A stretch of 16,080 nucleotides of DNA, taken from NCBI GenBank assembly GCA_005877965.1, contig VBNP01000107.1:1-16080 (forward strand). Direction: 5' to 3'. Position 1 is the stretch's first letter; every line of letters starts with the position of its first letter. The notes beneath the pieces were generated by a model. That model had not been told where the DNA came from. It did no database searches and saw only the letters and a list, made by a program, of their open reading frames with translations. Both the position numbers and the translations under genes were made by a program. Below, piece after piece: positions 9,758 to 16,080 of this stretch. Source of the stretch: Gammaproteobacteria bacterium. Lineage in GTDB: Bacteria; Pseudomonadota; Gammaproteobacteria; Steroidobacterales; Steroidobacteraceae.

Positions 9758-10612
9758 TCAGTGATGCTCGTGCGCCATCGACAGATAGACGACCGTCAGT
9801 ACCGCGAATATGAAGGCCTGGATGGTGATGATCAGGATATGGAAACCGGTCCAGATGAACCCAAGCAGGAACTGCCCGAGTATTCCCAGCCAGCCGCCGA
9901 TGCTGGTCAACGCGTGGAATCCGCGCGACAGGGTCAATACCGCGATGAGCAGGAAGATCATCTCGCCGGCGTAAAGATTGCCGTACAGGCGCAGCGACAG
10001 CGAGATCGGGCGCGCCAGAAAGGTGACCGACTCGAGCAGAAAATTCACCGGCACCAGCAGCGCCTGCACCAGCTTGTTCCTCGCGCTGAAGGGCTGCAGC
10101 GTCAGCTCGCTGATGAAACCGATCGGGCCCTTCATCTTCAGACTGTAGAAGATGATGAGGATGAAGACGGTCAGCGACAACGCGAAAGTGGCGTTCAGGT
10201 CCGTGCTCGGCACGACCTTCAGGTGCCCGAGTCCGGCGCCGTGCGCCGCCGCCGGCAGCAGGTCGACCGGCACCAGATCCATGAAGTTGAACAGGAACAC
10301 CCAGCAGAAGATGGTGAGCGCGAGCGGGGCGATGAGCCGGCTGGTGCCGTGGAAGGTGTCGCGCACCTGCTCGTCGACCTTCTCGACGATCCATTCGATG
10401 ATGTTCTGCGTCAGTGCCGGCACGCCGGTGGTCGCCCGGCGCGCCACCCACCGGAAGAGTCCGAAAAACACCAGCGCCAGCAACACCGAGAAGAACACGG
10501 TGTCGTAATTGATGACGGAGAAATCGATGATGCCGTGCGGAGCCTTGTTCGACAGGAAGGTCTGGTGGTGAAGGATGTATTCGGTCGCGCCGGGGGCGTT
10601 CTCTGCTGCCAT
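9758..10612 (-). CDS. atpB: ATP synthase Fo subunit a
   Basis: Stator membrane subunit forming the two proton half-channels against the c-ring. From the ATG at 10612 it has 284 residues (E. coli 271). The essential arginine is R208 in RPISLSLRLYGNLYAGE; other conserved blocks are FNFMDLVPVDLLP and STDLNATFALSL, with five or six hydrophobic segments. The frame is open further upstream, but the ATG start is supported by GGTGA 5 nt before it and by the family-like start MAAENAPGATEYILHHQTFL. The gap to the atpI stop is 20 bp. Confidence 0.96.
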   Translation of the reverse strand: MAAENAPGATEYILHHQTFLSNKAPHGIIDFSVINYDTVFFSVLLALVFFGLFRWVARRATTGVPALTQNIIEWIVEKVDEQVRDTFHGTSRLIAPLALTIFCWVFLFNFMDLVPVDLLPAAAHGAGLGHLKVVPSTDLNATFALSLTVFILIIFYSLKMKGPIGFISELTLQPFSARNKLVQALLVPVNFLLESVTFLARPISLSLRLYGNLYAGEMIFLLIAVLTLSRGFHALTSIGGWLGILGQFLLGFIWTGFHILIITIQAFIFAVLTVVYLSMAHEHH

Positions 10613-10632
10613 GCTTGTCACCACTGCACCCG

Positions 10633-11112
10633 TCACCCTACGCGCCGCGGCGCGCGCCGCCCTAAGGCGGGCGGCGCGGCGAGCAGCGCAATCCAGTACA
10701 CCAGCAACGTCGCGGCGAACGCGGCGAACATCGCCAGCGGCGCCACCCTCACCACCTTCAGCACCACCACCAACAGCCCGATCACCACCGCGAGCTTCAC
10801 CGCCTCGCCGAGGAGCAGCGCGCTCAGCGCGCGGCGCGCATCGGCGCCCGCGTCGCCTCCGAGCGCCAGGCGCGCCATCGCCAGGCTCCCCGCGGTGGCG
10901 ATCCCTCCGCCAAGGAGCGCCGAGAGCCCCGCCCGCGGGCCCGACAGTGCCCACGCGGCCAGCGCCACTGTTGCGCTCACGCCCGCCTGACCCAGCACGA
11001 CGCCGAAGGCCAGCCGCCGCGCGTGGGGCAGATCGATCGCCAACACCTTATATAAGTCCCGCTCGAGGGGCCCTAAAGAGCCCGCCGGTCCTGCGCCCTG
11101 AACTGAACTCAA
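10633..11112 (-). CDS. atpI: ATP synthase accessory protein AtpI
   Basis: Small membrane protein implicated in c-ring assembly and magnesium supply for the ATP synthase in other bacteria. It has 159 residues from a TTG at 11112, against about 126-130 in E. coli, so the start may be later, for example GTG at 11046 (MLAIDLPHARRLAFG). Four hydrophobic segments at about 35-57, 61-82, 94-119 and 122-146 (GGGIATAGSLAMARLAL; LLGEAVKLAVVIGLLVVVLK) match the family in pattern. Neither start has a good ribosome site. A perfect AT-rich palindrome CTTATATAAG (11047-11056) lies just before the GTG alternative. It is the first gene of the atp cluster. Confidence 0.88.
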   Translation of the reverse strand: MSSVQGAGPAGSLGPLERDLYKVLAIDLPHARRLAFGVVLGQAGVSATVALAAWALSGPRAGLSALLGGGIATAGSLAMARLALGGDAGADARRALSALLLGEAVKLAVVIGLLVVVLKVVRVAPLAMFAAFAATLLVYWIALLAAPPALGRRAPRRVG

Positions 11113-11123
11113 GGGCTTGACAT
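11109..11123 (-). CDS. Possible four-codon leader ORF before atpI
   Basis: ATG TCA AGC CCT TGA lies in the atpI leader; its TGA overlaps the proposed TTG start of atpI (TTGA). It would encode MSSP. Such an overlap could deliver ribosomes to a weak TTG by termination-reinitiation. It has no strong ribosome site of its own, so it may be chance. Confidence 0.2.
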   Translation of the reverse strand: MSSP

Positions 11124-11168
11124 TACTTCGGCCGTTCAGTCACTTAGCAACGGCAAAAAAGCCGCGGG

Positions 11169-11197
11169 ATTATAGAGAGCGTGCGCGTGTGAGTCCA
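11169..11197 (-). promoter_or_regulatory. Sigma70-type promoter of the atp operon
   Basis: On the minus strand, TGGACT (11197-11192; 4 of 6 matches to TTGACA) is followed after exactly 17 bp by a perfect TATAAT (11174-11169). A start near 11162 would give a leader of about 50 nt before the atpI TTG. It lies in the 124-bp gap between parB and atpI, where an atp promoter is expected, and would let the ATP synthase genes be transcribed independently of parAB. Confidence 0.7.
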
Positions 11198-11236
11198 CAG
11201 CGTACGCCTGCGCGCCTGGTCCCCGGCACCAAGCTC

Positions 11237-12124
11237 CTAGCGGATGTGCGCCAGAATCCCGTCGAGCTCATCCAGGCTGTTGTAGCTCACCACGAGCTTC
11301 CCCCTGCCCCGGCTCCCCTGCTGGATGGCGACGCGGGCGCCGAGTTTCTCGGCGAGCTCCTGCTCCAGGCGCTCGACGTTGGGGTCACGGGAAGTGGCAG
11401 CTCCGGCGGATCCGCCGGCCGGGGCCTGCAGGCGCCGCACCAGCGCCTCGGTCTCGCGCACCGACAGACCCCTCCTCGCCACGAGCAGCCCGACCTCGGT
11501 TTGCTGGCGCCGCACGGTGAGCGAGAGCAGCGCCCGCGCGTGGCCCATCTCGATGGTGCGCTTCTCCAGCAGCTCGCACACCTCCGGCGCCAGCTCCAGC
11601 AGCCGCAGCATATTACTGACGGCGGCGCGCGAGCGGCCGACCGCATCGGCGGTCTCCTGGTGGGTGAGTCCGAAGTCGGTGATCAGGCGCGTCAGTGCGC
11701 GCGCCTCCTCCAGCGGGTTCAGGTTCTCGCGCTGGATGTTCTCGATCAGGGCGATCGCGATCGCGGCGTTATCGGGAATGTGGCGGATGACCGCCGGAAT
11801 CTCGGTGAGCCCCGCTATCTGCGCCGCGCGCCAGCGCCGCTCGCCGGCGATGATCTCGTAGCGCTGCGACTCGCCCCCGTCCGGTGCACCGAGCGCGCGC
11901 ACCACGATCGGCTGCACCACGCCCTGTGCCTTGATGGAGTCGGCGAGCTCCGCGAGCGTCTCGGGACGCATGTCGGTGCGCGGCTGGTAGCGGCCGCGCT
12001 GCAGCAGGTCGAGGGGCAGCTTCGCCAGCTGTTCCCCGACGGGCACGGGAGTGAGCTGCGCGGAGGCTCGGGCGCCGAGCAGGTCCGCGAGGCCCCGGCC
12101 CAGGGTAGGCTTTCTATGAATCAT
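11237..12124 (-). CDS. parB: Chromosome partitioning protein ParB (CTP-dependent DNA clamp)
   Basis: Binds parS and spreads as a CTP-gated clamp to form the origin-proximal segregation complex. It has 295 residues. The start MIHRKPTLGRGLADLLG is the usual ParA-interacting N-terminus. The CTP-binding ParB/Srx domain has GRYQPRTD (44-51), GERRWRA (94-100) and ENIQRE (128-133); a helix-turn-helix follows at about 151-172 (LTHQETADAVGRSRAAVSNM); the C-terminal dimerisation domain ends LDELDGILAHIR. The ATG overlaps the parA stop as ATGA. Confidence 0.97.
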   Translation of the reverse strand: MIHRKPTLGRGLADLLGARASAQLTPVPVGEQLAKLPLDLLQRGRYQPRTDMRPETLAELADSIKAQGVVQPIVVRALGAPDGGESQRYEIIAGERRWRAAQIAGLTEIPAVIRHIPDNAAIAIALIENIQRENLNPLEEARALTRLITDFGLTHQETADAVGRSRAAVSNMLRLLELAPEVCELLEKRTIEMGHARALLSLTVRRQQTEVGLLVARRGLSVRETEALVRRLQAPAGGSAGAATSRDPNVERLEQELAEKLGARVAIQQGSRGRGKLVVSYNSLDELDGILAHIR

Positions 12125-13011
12125 CGTGGCGTGTCCTCGCCGATCGCGTGGTCTGTGGAGGATTCGTTTCCGGACCCGTTGCCCGCGGCCGCTGCAAACG
12201 CGCTGTCTTGCTCGACCGCCGCCCGCGCCTGGGCGGCGAAGGCCTCCTCCTCGCGCCGGATCATCTCCCCCGCGAGCGCCAGATACGCGAGCGCACCGCG
12301 GGATTCGCGGTCATGAAACAGCGCCGGCTTGCCGAAGGAGGGCGCCTCGGCGAGGCGGATATTGCGCGGGATGATGGTGCGAAACACCTTGTCGCCGAAG
12401 TGCGTGACGAGCTGCGCACTCACCTCATTGGCGAGGTTGTTGCGGGGGTCGAACATGGTGCGCAGCACGCCCTCGATCGTGAGCTGCGGATTCGCCGCCT
12501 CGCGGATCTGTTCCACGGTGGCGAGCAGCGCCGACAGCCCCTCGAGCGCGTAGTACTCGCACTGCATGGGAATGAGCACGCTGTCGGCCGCGACCAGGGC
12601 GTTCACGGTGAGCATGTTGAGCGCCGGCGGACAGTCGATGAGGATGACGTCGAAGGCTTCGCGCTTGGGCAGCAGCGCCTGGCGCAGCTTGATCTCCCGG
12701 CCGATCGGCAGGGTGAGGAGGCGCACTTCCGCGGCGGTGAGGTCCTGGTTGGACGGCAGCAGCGTGAAGCCGCCCTCCTCGACCGTGACGAGCGCGGCCG
12801 CGAGATCGGATTCCCCGAGCAGCACTTCGCAGGCACCGCGTTGCAGCTGCACCTTGTCGATCCCGCTGCCCATGGTGGCGTTGCCCTGCGGGTCGAGATC
12901 CATGAGCAGCACGCGCCGCCGGGTAGCGGCGAGGGATGCCGCGAGATTGACCGCCGTGGTGGTCTTGCCGACGCCGCCCTTCTGGTTCGCGATGGCGATG
13001 ACCCGCTTCAT
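12121..13011 (-). CDS. parA: Chromosome partitioning ATPase ParA (Soj-type)
   Basis: Dimerising ATPase that binds DNA non-specifically and moves ParB-parS complexes. It has 296 residues. The start MKRVIAIANQKGGVGKTTTAVNLA contains the deviant Walker A loop KGGVGKTT (11-18) with the signature Lys; LLMDLDPQGNAT is Walker A-prime; VILIDCPPALNMLTVNAL is Walker B. Compared with typical Soj proteins of about 260 residues there is an extra Ala/Glu/Ser-rich tail of about 40 residues. No ribosome site precedes the ATG; instead a -10-like TACACT lies 8 nt before it. Confidence 0.97.
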   Translation of the reverse strand: MKRVIAIANQKGGVGKTTTAVNLAASLAATRRRVLLMDLDPQGNATMGSGIDKVQLQRGACEVLLGESDLAAALVTVEEGGFTLLPSNQDLTAAEVRLLTLPIGREIKLRQALLPKREAFDVILIDCPPALNMLTVNALVAADSVLIPMQCEYYALEGLSALLATVEQIREAANPQLTIEGVLRTMFDPRNNLANEVSAQLVTHFGDKVFRTIIPRNIRLAEAPSFGKPALFHDRESRGALAYLALAGEMIRREEEAFAAQARAAVEQDSAFAAAAGNGSGNESSTDHAIGEDTPR

Positions 13012-13019
13012 GGGGCGAC

Positions 13020-13025
13020 AGTGTA
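13020..13025 (-). promoter_or_regulatory. Candidate -10 element of parA
   Basis: TACACT (4 of 6) ends 8 nt before the parA ATG in the 69-bp gap after the dehydrogenase gene. The surrounding GGTGAAGTACACT resembles GGTGAGTACAAT before glmU, also without a ribosome site. No good -35 is visible. This suggests, but does not show, a nearly leaderless parAB transcript. Confidence 0.25.
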
Positions 13026-13080
13026 CTTCACCGCCGCGCCCGGGCTGGGGGATGCGCCCCGGGGCCTGCTCCAGGGGTGC

Positions 13081-14145
13081 TCAGGCCACCCGTTTGTGCC
13101 GCTGCCGGGCCAGCCGCTCGCGCGCCATCTGGTCCGCCACGGCGTTGGTCGGGCGATTCTCGCGCCGGGCGCGTTCGAAGATCTCCGTCAGCCGCGCCGG
13201 AATGCCCTGGATATCGGCAATGACCTGCTCCTCCGTGGCGCCGCCGTGATACTCGCGCGAGACGCTGATAATGCCGCCGGCATTGATCACGTAGTCCGGG
13301 GCGTAGAGGATGCCGGCCGCCTGCAGCCCCTGGCCGTCCTGTCCCTGCGCCAGCTGGTTGTTCGCCGCTCCGGCGATGATGCGCGCGCGCAGGCGCGGGA
13401 TCGACTGCGCGGTGAGCACCGCGCCGAGCGCACACGGGGCCAGCACGTCGACCTCCTCGGCGAGCACCTCCTCGACCGGCACCGCAGTGGCCCGGAACTC
13501 CTCGCACACCCGCCGCAGCGCGGCCGCACGCACATCCGCCACGCGCAGCTGCGCGCCCGCGCCAGCGAGCAGGCCGCACAGGTGGTAGCCCACGCCGCCC
13601 ACGCCCTGAACGGCGACGGTGAGCCCCTGCAGGTCCTGCCGGTGGAGCCAGAATCGCACCGCGGCCCGGATCGCTAAGTAGACGCCGAGCGCGGTCTTCG
13701 GCCCCGGATCCCCGCCCGCCGCGCCCGGGGCGCGCCCGAGGCCCGCCACATGGGGCGTCACGCGCGCCACGCTCGCCATGTCGGCCGGCGTCGTGCCCAC
13801 GTCCTCGGCGGTGACGTAGCGTCCGCCGAGGGAGTCGACGAAGCGGCCGAAGGCCTCGAACAGCTCCGGCGTCTTGGCCTGGTGCGACTCGCCGATGATC
13901 ACCGCCTTGCCGCCGCCGAACGGCACGCCGGCCAGCGCGTTCTTGTAGCTCATGCCACGCGACAGGCGCAGCACGTCCGCGATCGCCTCCGCGGTGCTGG
14001 CGTACGGCCACATGCGGCAGCCGCCCGCGGCGGCGCCGAGCGCGGTGGAATGAATGGCGATGATCGCGCGCAGGGAGGTGGCGGCGTCGTGCCCGAAGAC
14101 GATCAGCTCGTGGCCGTCGAATTCGCGCAGGTCGAAGATTTCCAT
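13081..14145 (-). CDS. Leucine (branched-chain amino acid) dehydrogenase, Glu/Leu/Phe/Val dehydrogenase family
   Basis: NAD-dependent oxidative deamination of leucine, valine or isoleucine to the 2-oxo acid, the entry to branched-chain catabolism. From the ATG at 14145 it has 354 residues, close to Bacillus leucine dehydrogenase (364-429). GGCRMWPY (41-48), SYKNALAGVPFGGGKAVI with Lys68 and catalytic Lys80, and Asp115 in AEDVGTTP match the leucine dehydrogenase active-site numbering. The NAD-binding fold has GVGGVG (181-186) and a later YVINAGGIIS. Exact substrate preference among Leu/Val/Phe cannot be read. The ATG is supported by GGAG 7 nt upstream; an in-frame TTG at 14175 is less likely. 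It is divergent from an Lrp/AsnC regulator and precedes parA by 69 bp. Confidence 0.93.
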   Translation of the reverse strand: MEIFDLREFDGHELIVFGHDAATSLRAIIAIHSTALGAAAGGCRMWPYASTAEAIADVLRLSRGMSYKNALAGVPFGGGKAVIIGESHQAKTPELFEAFGRFVDSLGGRYVTAEDVGTTPADMASVARVTPHVAGLGRAPGAAGGDPGPKTALGVYLAIRAAVRFWLHRQDLQGLTVAVQGVGGVGYHLCGLLAGAGAQLRVADVRAAALRRVCEEFRATAVPVEEVLAEEVDVLAPCALGAVLTAQSIPRLRARIIAGAANNQLAQGQDGQGLQAAGILYAPDYVINAGGIISVSREYHGGATEEQVIADIQGIPARLTEIFERARRENRPTNAVADQMARERLARQRHKRVA

Positions 14146-14289
14146 TGGAGCGCTCCGGGCGCGAATGGCGCGCAAGAGTACGCCTCAAGGCTACCTGCCT
14201 CGGTTTGCACGGCGCGTCACAAAAATTGCTTCCCTTGGGCCATCGGTGAGATATATGTTGCACAATTCACGTCCCAGGCGAGGCGAATC
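14146..14289. promoter_or_regulatory. Divergent control region between the dehydrogenase and Lrp/AsnC genes
   Basis: 144 bp between two divergent starts. The stretch 14221-14270 is AT-rich for this genome, with AAAAATTGCTT, ATATATG and TTGCACAATTC. Arms AATTG (14224-14228) and CAATT (14263-14267) form an inverted repeat about 34 bp apart, and TTGCACAA contains a short TTG/CAA dyad. Lrp-family regulators favour such AT-rich sites, so autoregulation and control of the dehydrogenase from here is the simplest reading. I could not fix clear -35/-10 pairs on either strand. Confidence 0.45.
14148..14157. promoter_or_regulatory. Palindrome containing the dehydrogenase ribosome site
   Basis: GGAGCGCTCC is a perfect 10-bp palindrome immediately upstream of the dehydrogenase ATG; its GGAG is the apparent Shine-Dalgarno. 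A 3-bp-loop-limited hairpin or a protein site here could hide the ribosome site. The repeat is seen; the control is inferred. Confidence 0.3.
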
Positions 14290-14760
14290 ATGCATCCAGA
14301 CCTGGACCGAGCCGACCTGCGCATTCTGGATCTGATCCAGGAGCACGGTCACTTTTCGGCGGCCGAGGTCGCCGAGCGCTTGGGGATGACCGCCTCGACG
14401 TGCTGGCGGCGCATCAGCCGTCTCGAGCAGCTCGGCGTCATCGAGAAGCGCGTGGCGCTGCTCGATCGCGAGAAGCTCGGGCTCTCGGTCATGGTGTTCT
14501 CGCACGTGAAGGTCGCCGGTCACGGGCGCGAGGCCCTGCTGCGCTTCGAGCAGGCGGTGCGCGCGCACCCGGAGATCCTCGAGTGCTACACCCTGATGGG
14601 GGAGACGGATTTCCTGCTGCGCATCGTGTGCCGGGACATCAAGGCCTACGAGGCGTTCTTCCTCGACCACCTGTCGCGCTTTCCCGGAGTGCAGTCGGTG
14701 AACTCCTCGATCGCGCTCGCCGTCATCAAGGCGACGACCGCGCTGCCTCTGCAGCGGTGA
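14290..14760 (+). CDS. Lrp/AsnC-family transcriptional regulator
   Basis: Feast/famine DNA-binding regulator that senses amino acids. It has 156 residues, the usual size. The N-terminal winged helix-turn-helix covers about 4-60 (DRADLRILDLIQEHGHFSAA, then EVAERLGMTASTCWRRISRLEQLGVI, including the typical SxxxCWRRIxRLExxGVI recognition helix). The C-terminal RAM ligand-binding domain has FSHVKV, LECYTLMGETDFLLRIVCRD and FPGVQSVNSSIALAVIKATT. The frame is open far upstream, but the ATG at 14290 has GAGG 6 nt before it and gives the family start MHPDLDRADLRIL. Divergence from leucine dehydrogenase suggests it controls branched-chain amino acid breakdown, like BkdR-type members. Its 3' end overlaps the convergent MFS gene by 35 bp. 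Confidence 0.95.
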   Translation: MHPDLDRADLRILDLIQEHGHFSAAEVAERLGMTASTCWRRISRLEQLGVIEKRVALLDREKLGLSVMVFSHVKVAGHGREALLRFEQAVRAHPEILECYTLMGETDFLLRIVCRDIKAYEAFFLDHLSRFPGVQSVNSSIALAVIKATTALPLQR

Positions 14761-16030
14761 CCGACCCGGACGGGGCAACCCGCGCGCCGCGTGCGCCATC
14801 CGCGTGCCCCGCCGGGCCCGGATCGAGCCCGGCGCAGGTCACGATCTGCTGCGTGTTGATGAACGGACCCTTCAGGGCGCGCGGCACCGCACTGCGGCGG
14901 CTCTTGCGCCACAGATCGTAGACCGTGAGGGCTCCGGTGAGAGTCGCCAGCGTCGCGAAGTAAGCCCGCGGCCCGAAGGCGGCGATCAGGCTTCCCGTCA
15001 GCACCGGCCCCAAGGCCGCGGCCATGCCGTTCAGCAGCAGCAGCGCGCTGCTCGCCGCCACCATCTGCGCCGGCTCGAGCTTGTCGTTCACGTGTGAGAC
15101 GGCGAGCGAATAGAGCGTCAGCGCCGAGCCGCTGAACAGCGCCGCCAGCAGCAGAAATACCGGACGAGGCAGCGGGCCGAACGCCACGATGCCGACCGCC
15201 ACGAGCGTCGCGAGCGTGCAGACGCTCGCAATCACCGTGCGCCGATCCATGCGGTCCGACACCCTGCCGACGGGGTATTGGGTGAGCACCGCGGCGAGAA
15301 TGCTGACCGCCATGAATGCCGCCACCCCCCGGGTCCCGGAGCCGCTGAGGCGCGCGTACACCGGGCCCATCGAGAACAGGATGGAGGAGATCATTCCCGA
15401 CACGGCGACCGCCACCACGCCGAGCGGCGAATTGCGGTACAGGTCGCGATAGCGCACCGGGTGCGGGACGGCGGGCTCGGGTGTTTGCTGCGCGGAGGCG
15501 ACGATCGGCACCATCGCGAGCGAGATCAGCGCCGACACCAGCATGAAGGGGGCGGCGGTCTGCGGGCCCGACAGCACCAGCAGGAACTGCGCTGAGCCCA
15601 GACCGACATACAGGACCAGCATGTACACCGCCAGCAGCCGCCCGCGATTGGTGCGGCTGGCGCGATGGTTGAGCCAGCTCTCGGCGACCACGTAGATGCC
15701 GGCGAAGCACAGGCCCGAGACCAGCCGCATGGCGCCCCAGGGGAGCGGGTGCACCCAGGAGGCGTGTACCAGGCTCGCAACCGAGGCGAGCGCGGCGAGC
15801 GCGGCAAACACCCGCACGTGCCCGACCCGGCGCAAGAGGCGCGGCGCGATGAGCGTGCCGAGCAGATACCCCACGTAGTAGCAGGACATGATCAGGCCGG
15901 TGACCGGCGTGGGGAATCCTTCGAGCGTGGCGCGCAGCCCGAGCAGCGTCCCCTGCAGGCCCGCCCCCAGCATGAGGATGCCCATGCCGAGCAGCAGCGG
16001 CCAGGTCGTGGCGATCGGATTCACGGGCAC
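14726..16030 (-). CDS. MFS permease (YcaD/YfkF-like)
   Basis: A 434-residue, probably 12-helix major facilitator in the inner membrane; substrate unknown. The first half has LLGTLIAPRLLRRVGHVRVF, a loop 2-3 motif A variant, and VVAESWLNHRASRTNRGRLL, a block typical of the YcaD/YfkF-type subgroup as I know it. The second half has the matching motif YPVGRVSDRMDRRTV. After the last helix (about 365-385) a Gly/Ala/Arg-rich tail of about 50 residues is unusual and its end lies across the regulator gene. The start is GTG at 16030 with AGGA 8 nt upstream; a second GTG at 16024 is possible. A role in exporting or importing an amino-acid-related compound is only suggested by the neighbours. Confidence 0.88.
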   Translation of the reverse strand: MPVNPIATTWPLLLGMGILMLGAGLQGTLLGLRATLEGFPTPVTGLIMSCYYVGYLLGTLIAPRLLRRVGHVRVFAALAALASVASLVHASWVHPLPWGAMRLVSGLCFAGIYVVAESWLNHRASRTNRGRLLAVYMLVLYVGLGSAQFLLVLSGPQTAAPFMLVSALISLAMVPIVASAQQTPEPAVPHPVRYRDLYRNSPLGVVAVAVSGMISSILFSMGPVYARLSGSGTRGVAAFMAVSILAAVLTQYPVGRVSDRMDRRTVIASVCTLATLVAVGIVAFGPLPRPVFLLLAALFSGSALTLYSLAVSHVNDKLEPAQMVAASSALLLLNGMAAALGPVLTGSLIAAFGPRAYFATLATLTGALTVYDLWRKSRRSAVPRALKGPFINTQQIVTCAGLDPGPAGHADGARGARVAPSGSVTAAEAARSSP

Positions 16031-16080
16031 GGCGGGGGTCCTGAGGCGCTCGCCAGCACGATCACGCAGCGCGCTGCGGC
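16031..16080. other. Unassigned right edge
   Basis: These 50 bp upstream of the MFS start hold its ribosome site (AGGA). A minus-strand frame stays open from the edge to a TGA at 16025-16023, overlapping the MFS start, so the 3' end of an upstream gene is possible. It is too short to identify. Confidence 0.3.

Noticed and set aside
11140..11167. Rho-independent terminator after parB (GGC/GCC around a T-run)
   Set aside because: On the minus strand the six T residues lie in the loop between GCGGC and GCCGT rather than after a stem, and the site is downstream of the proposed atp promoter.
13750..14289. Plus-strand upstream extension of the Lrp/AsnC gene
   Set aside because: The extra 180 residues are antisense to leucine dehydrogenase and have no family similarity; the ATG at 14290 with GAGG upstream gives the expected length.
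15084..15099. CACGTG-centred sequence as a parS site
   Set aside because: Only about 11 of 16 bases match the parS consensus TGTTTCACGTGAAACA and it lies inside the MFS coding sequence. Other CACGTG cores in the window match even less. No parS is claimed.

Overview
This window looks like a GC-rich gammaproteobacterial chromosome segment lying close to the replication origin. Two things support this. The F1 subunits are very similar to those of Escherichia coli (the beta subunit carries long runs of the enterobacterial consensus). The gene order parA-parB-atpI-B-E-F-H-A-G-D-C-glmU-glmS is the origin-proximal arrangement known from many Gammaproteobacteria. Genus cannot be fixed by reading alone; lineages such as Xanthomonadales, Steroidobacterales or Nevskiales would fit the base composition.

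Layout, read along the minus strand (right to left). An MFS permease (14726-16030) meets a plus-strand Lrp/AsnC-type regulator (14290-14760) tail to tail with a 35-bp overlap. The regulator is divergent from a leucine (branched-chain amino acid) dehydrogenase gene (13081-14145) across an AT-rich 144-bp gap. Then come parA and parB (ATGA overlap), a 124-bp gap with a good sigma70-type promoter, and the complete nine-gene ATP synthase cluster atpIBEFHAGDC (4047-11112). A membrane-anchored caspase-like C13 (legumain/GPI8-type) peptidase gene follows (2619-3929, probably starting further upstream), then glmU, then the first 334 codons of glmS, which runs off the left edge.

How the genes work together: parAB segregates the origin region; the atp genes encode the complete F1Fo H+-ATP synthase plus its AtpI accessory protein; glmS and glmU make UDP-N-acetylglucosamine for peptidoglycan and LPS. 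The Lrp/dehydrogenase pair looks like a self-contained amino-acid catabolic module with its own regulator, sitting where rsmG (gidB) would often precede parA.

Most of the window is conserved housekeeping sequence. The points that stand out are the C13 peptidase inserted between atpC and glmU, whose reading frame continues the atpC frame past a single TGA with no ATG or GTG start; -10-like hexamers placed 7-8 nt before the ATGs of glmU and parA (possible leaderless transcripts); a 16-bp GC palindrome between atpB and atpE; and a palindrome in the glmS leader. I saw no tRNA, rRNA, CRISPR, insertion sequence or good parS site.
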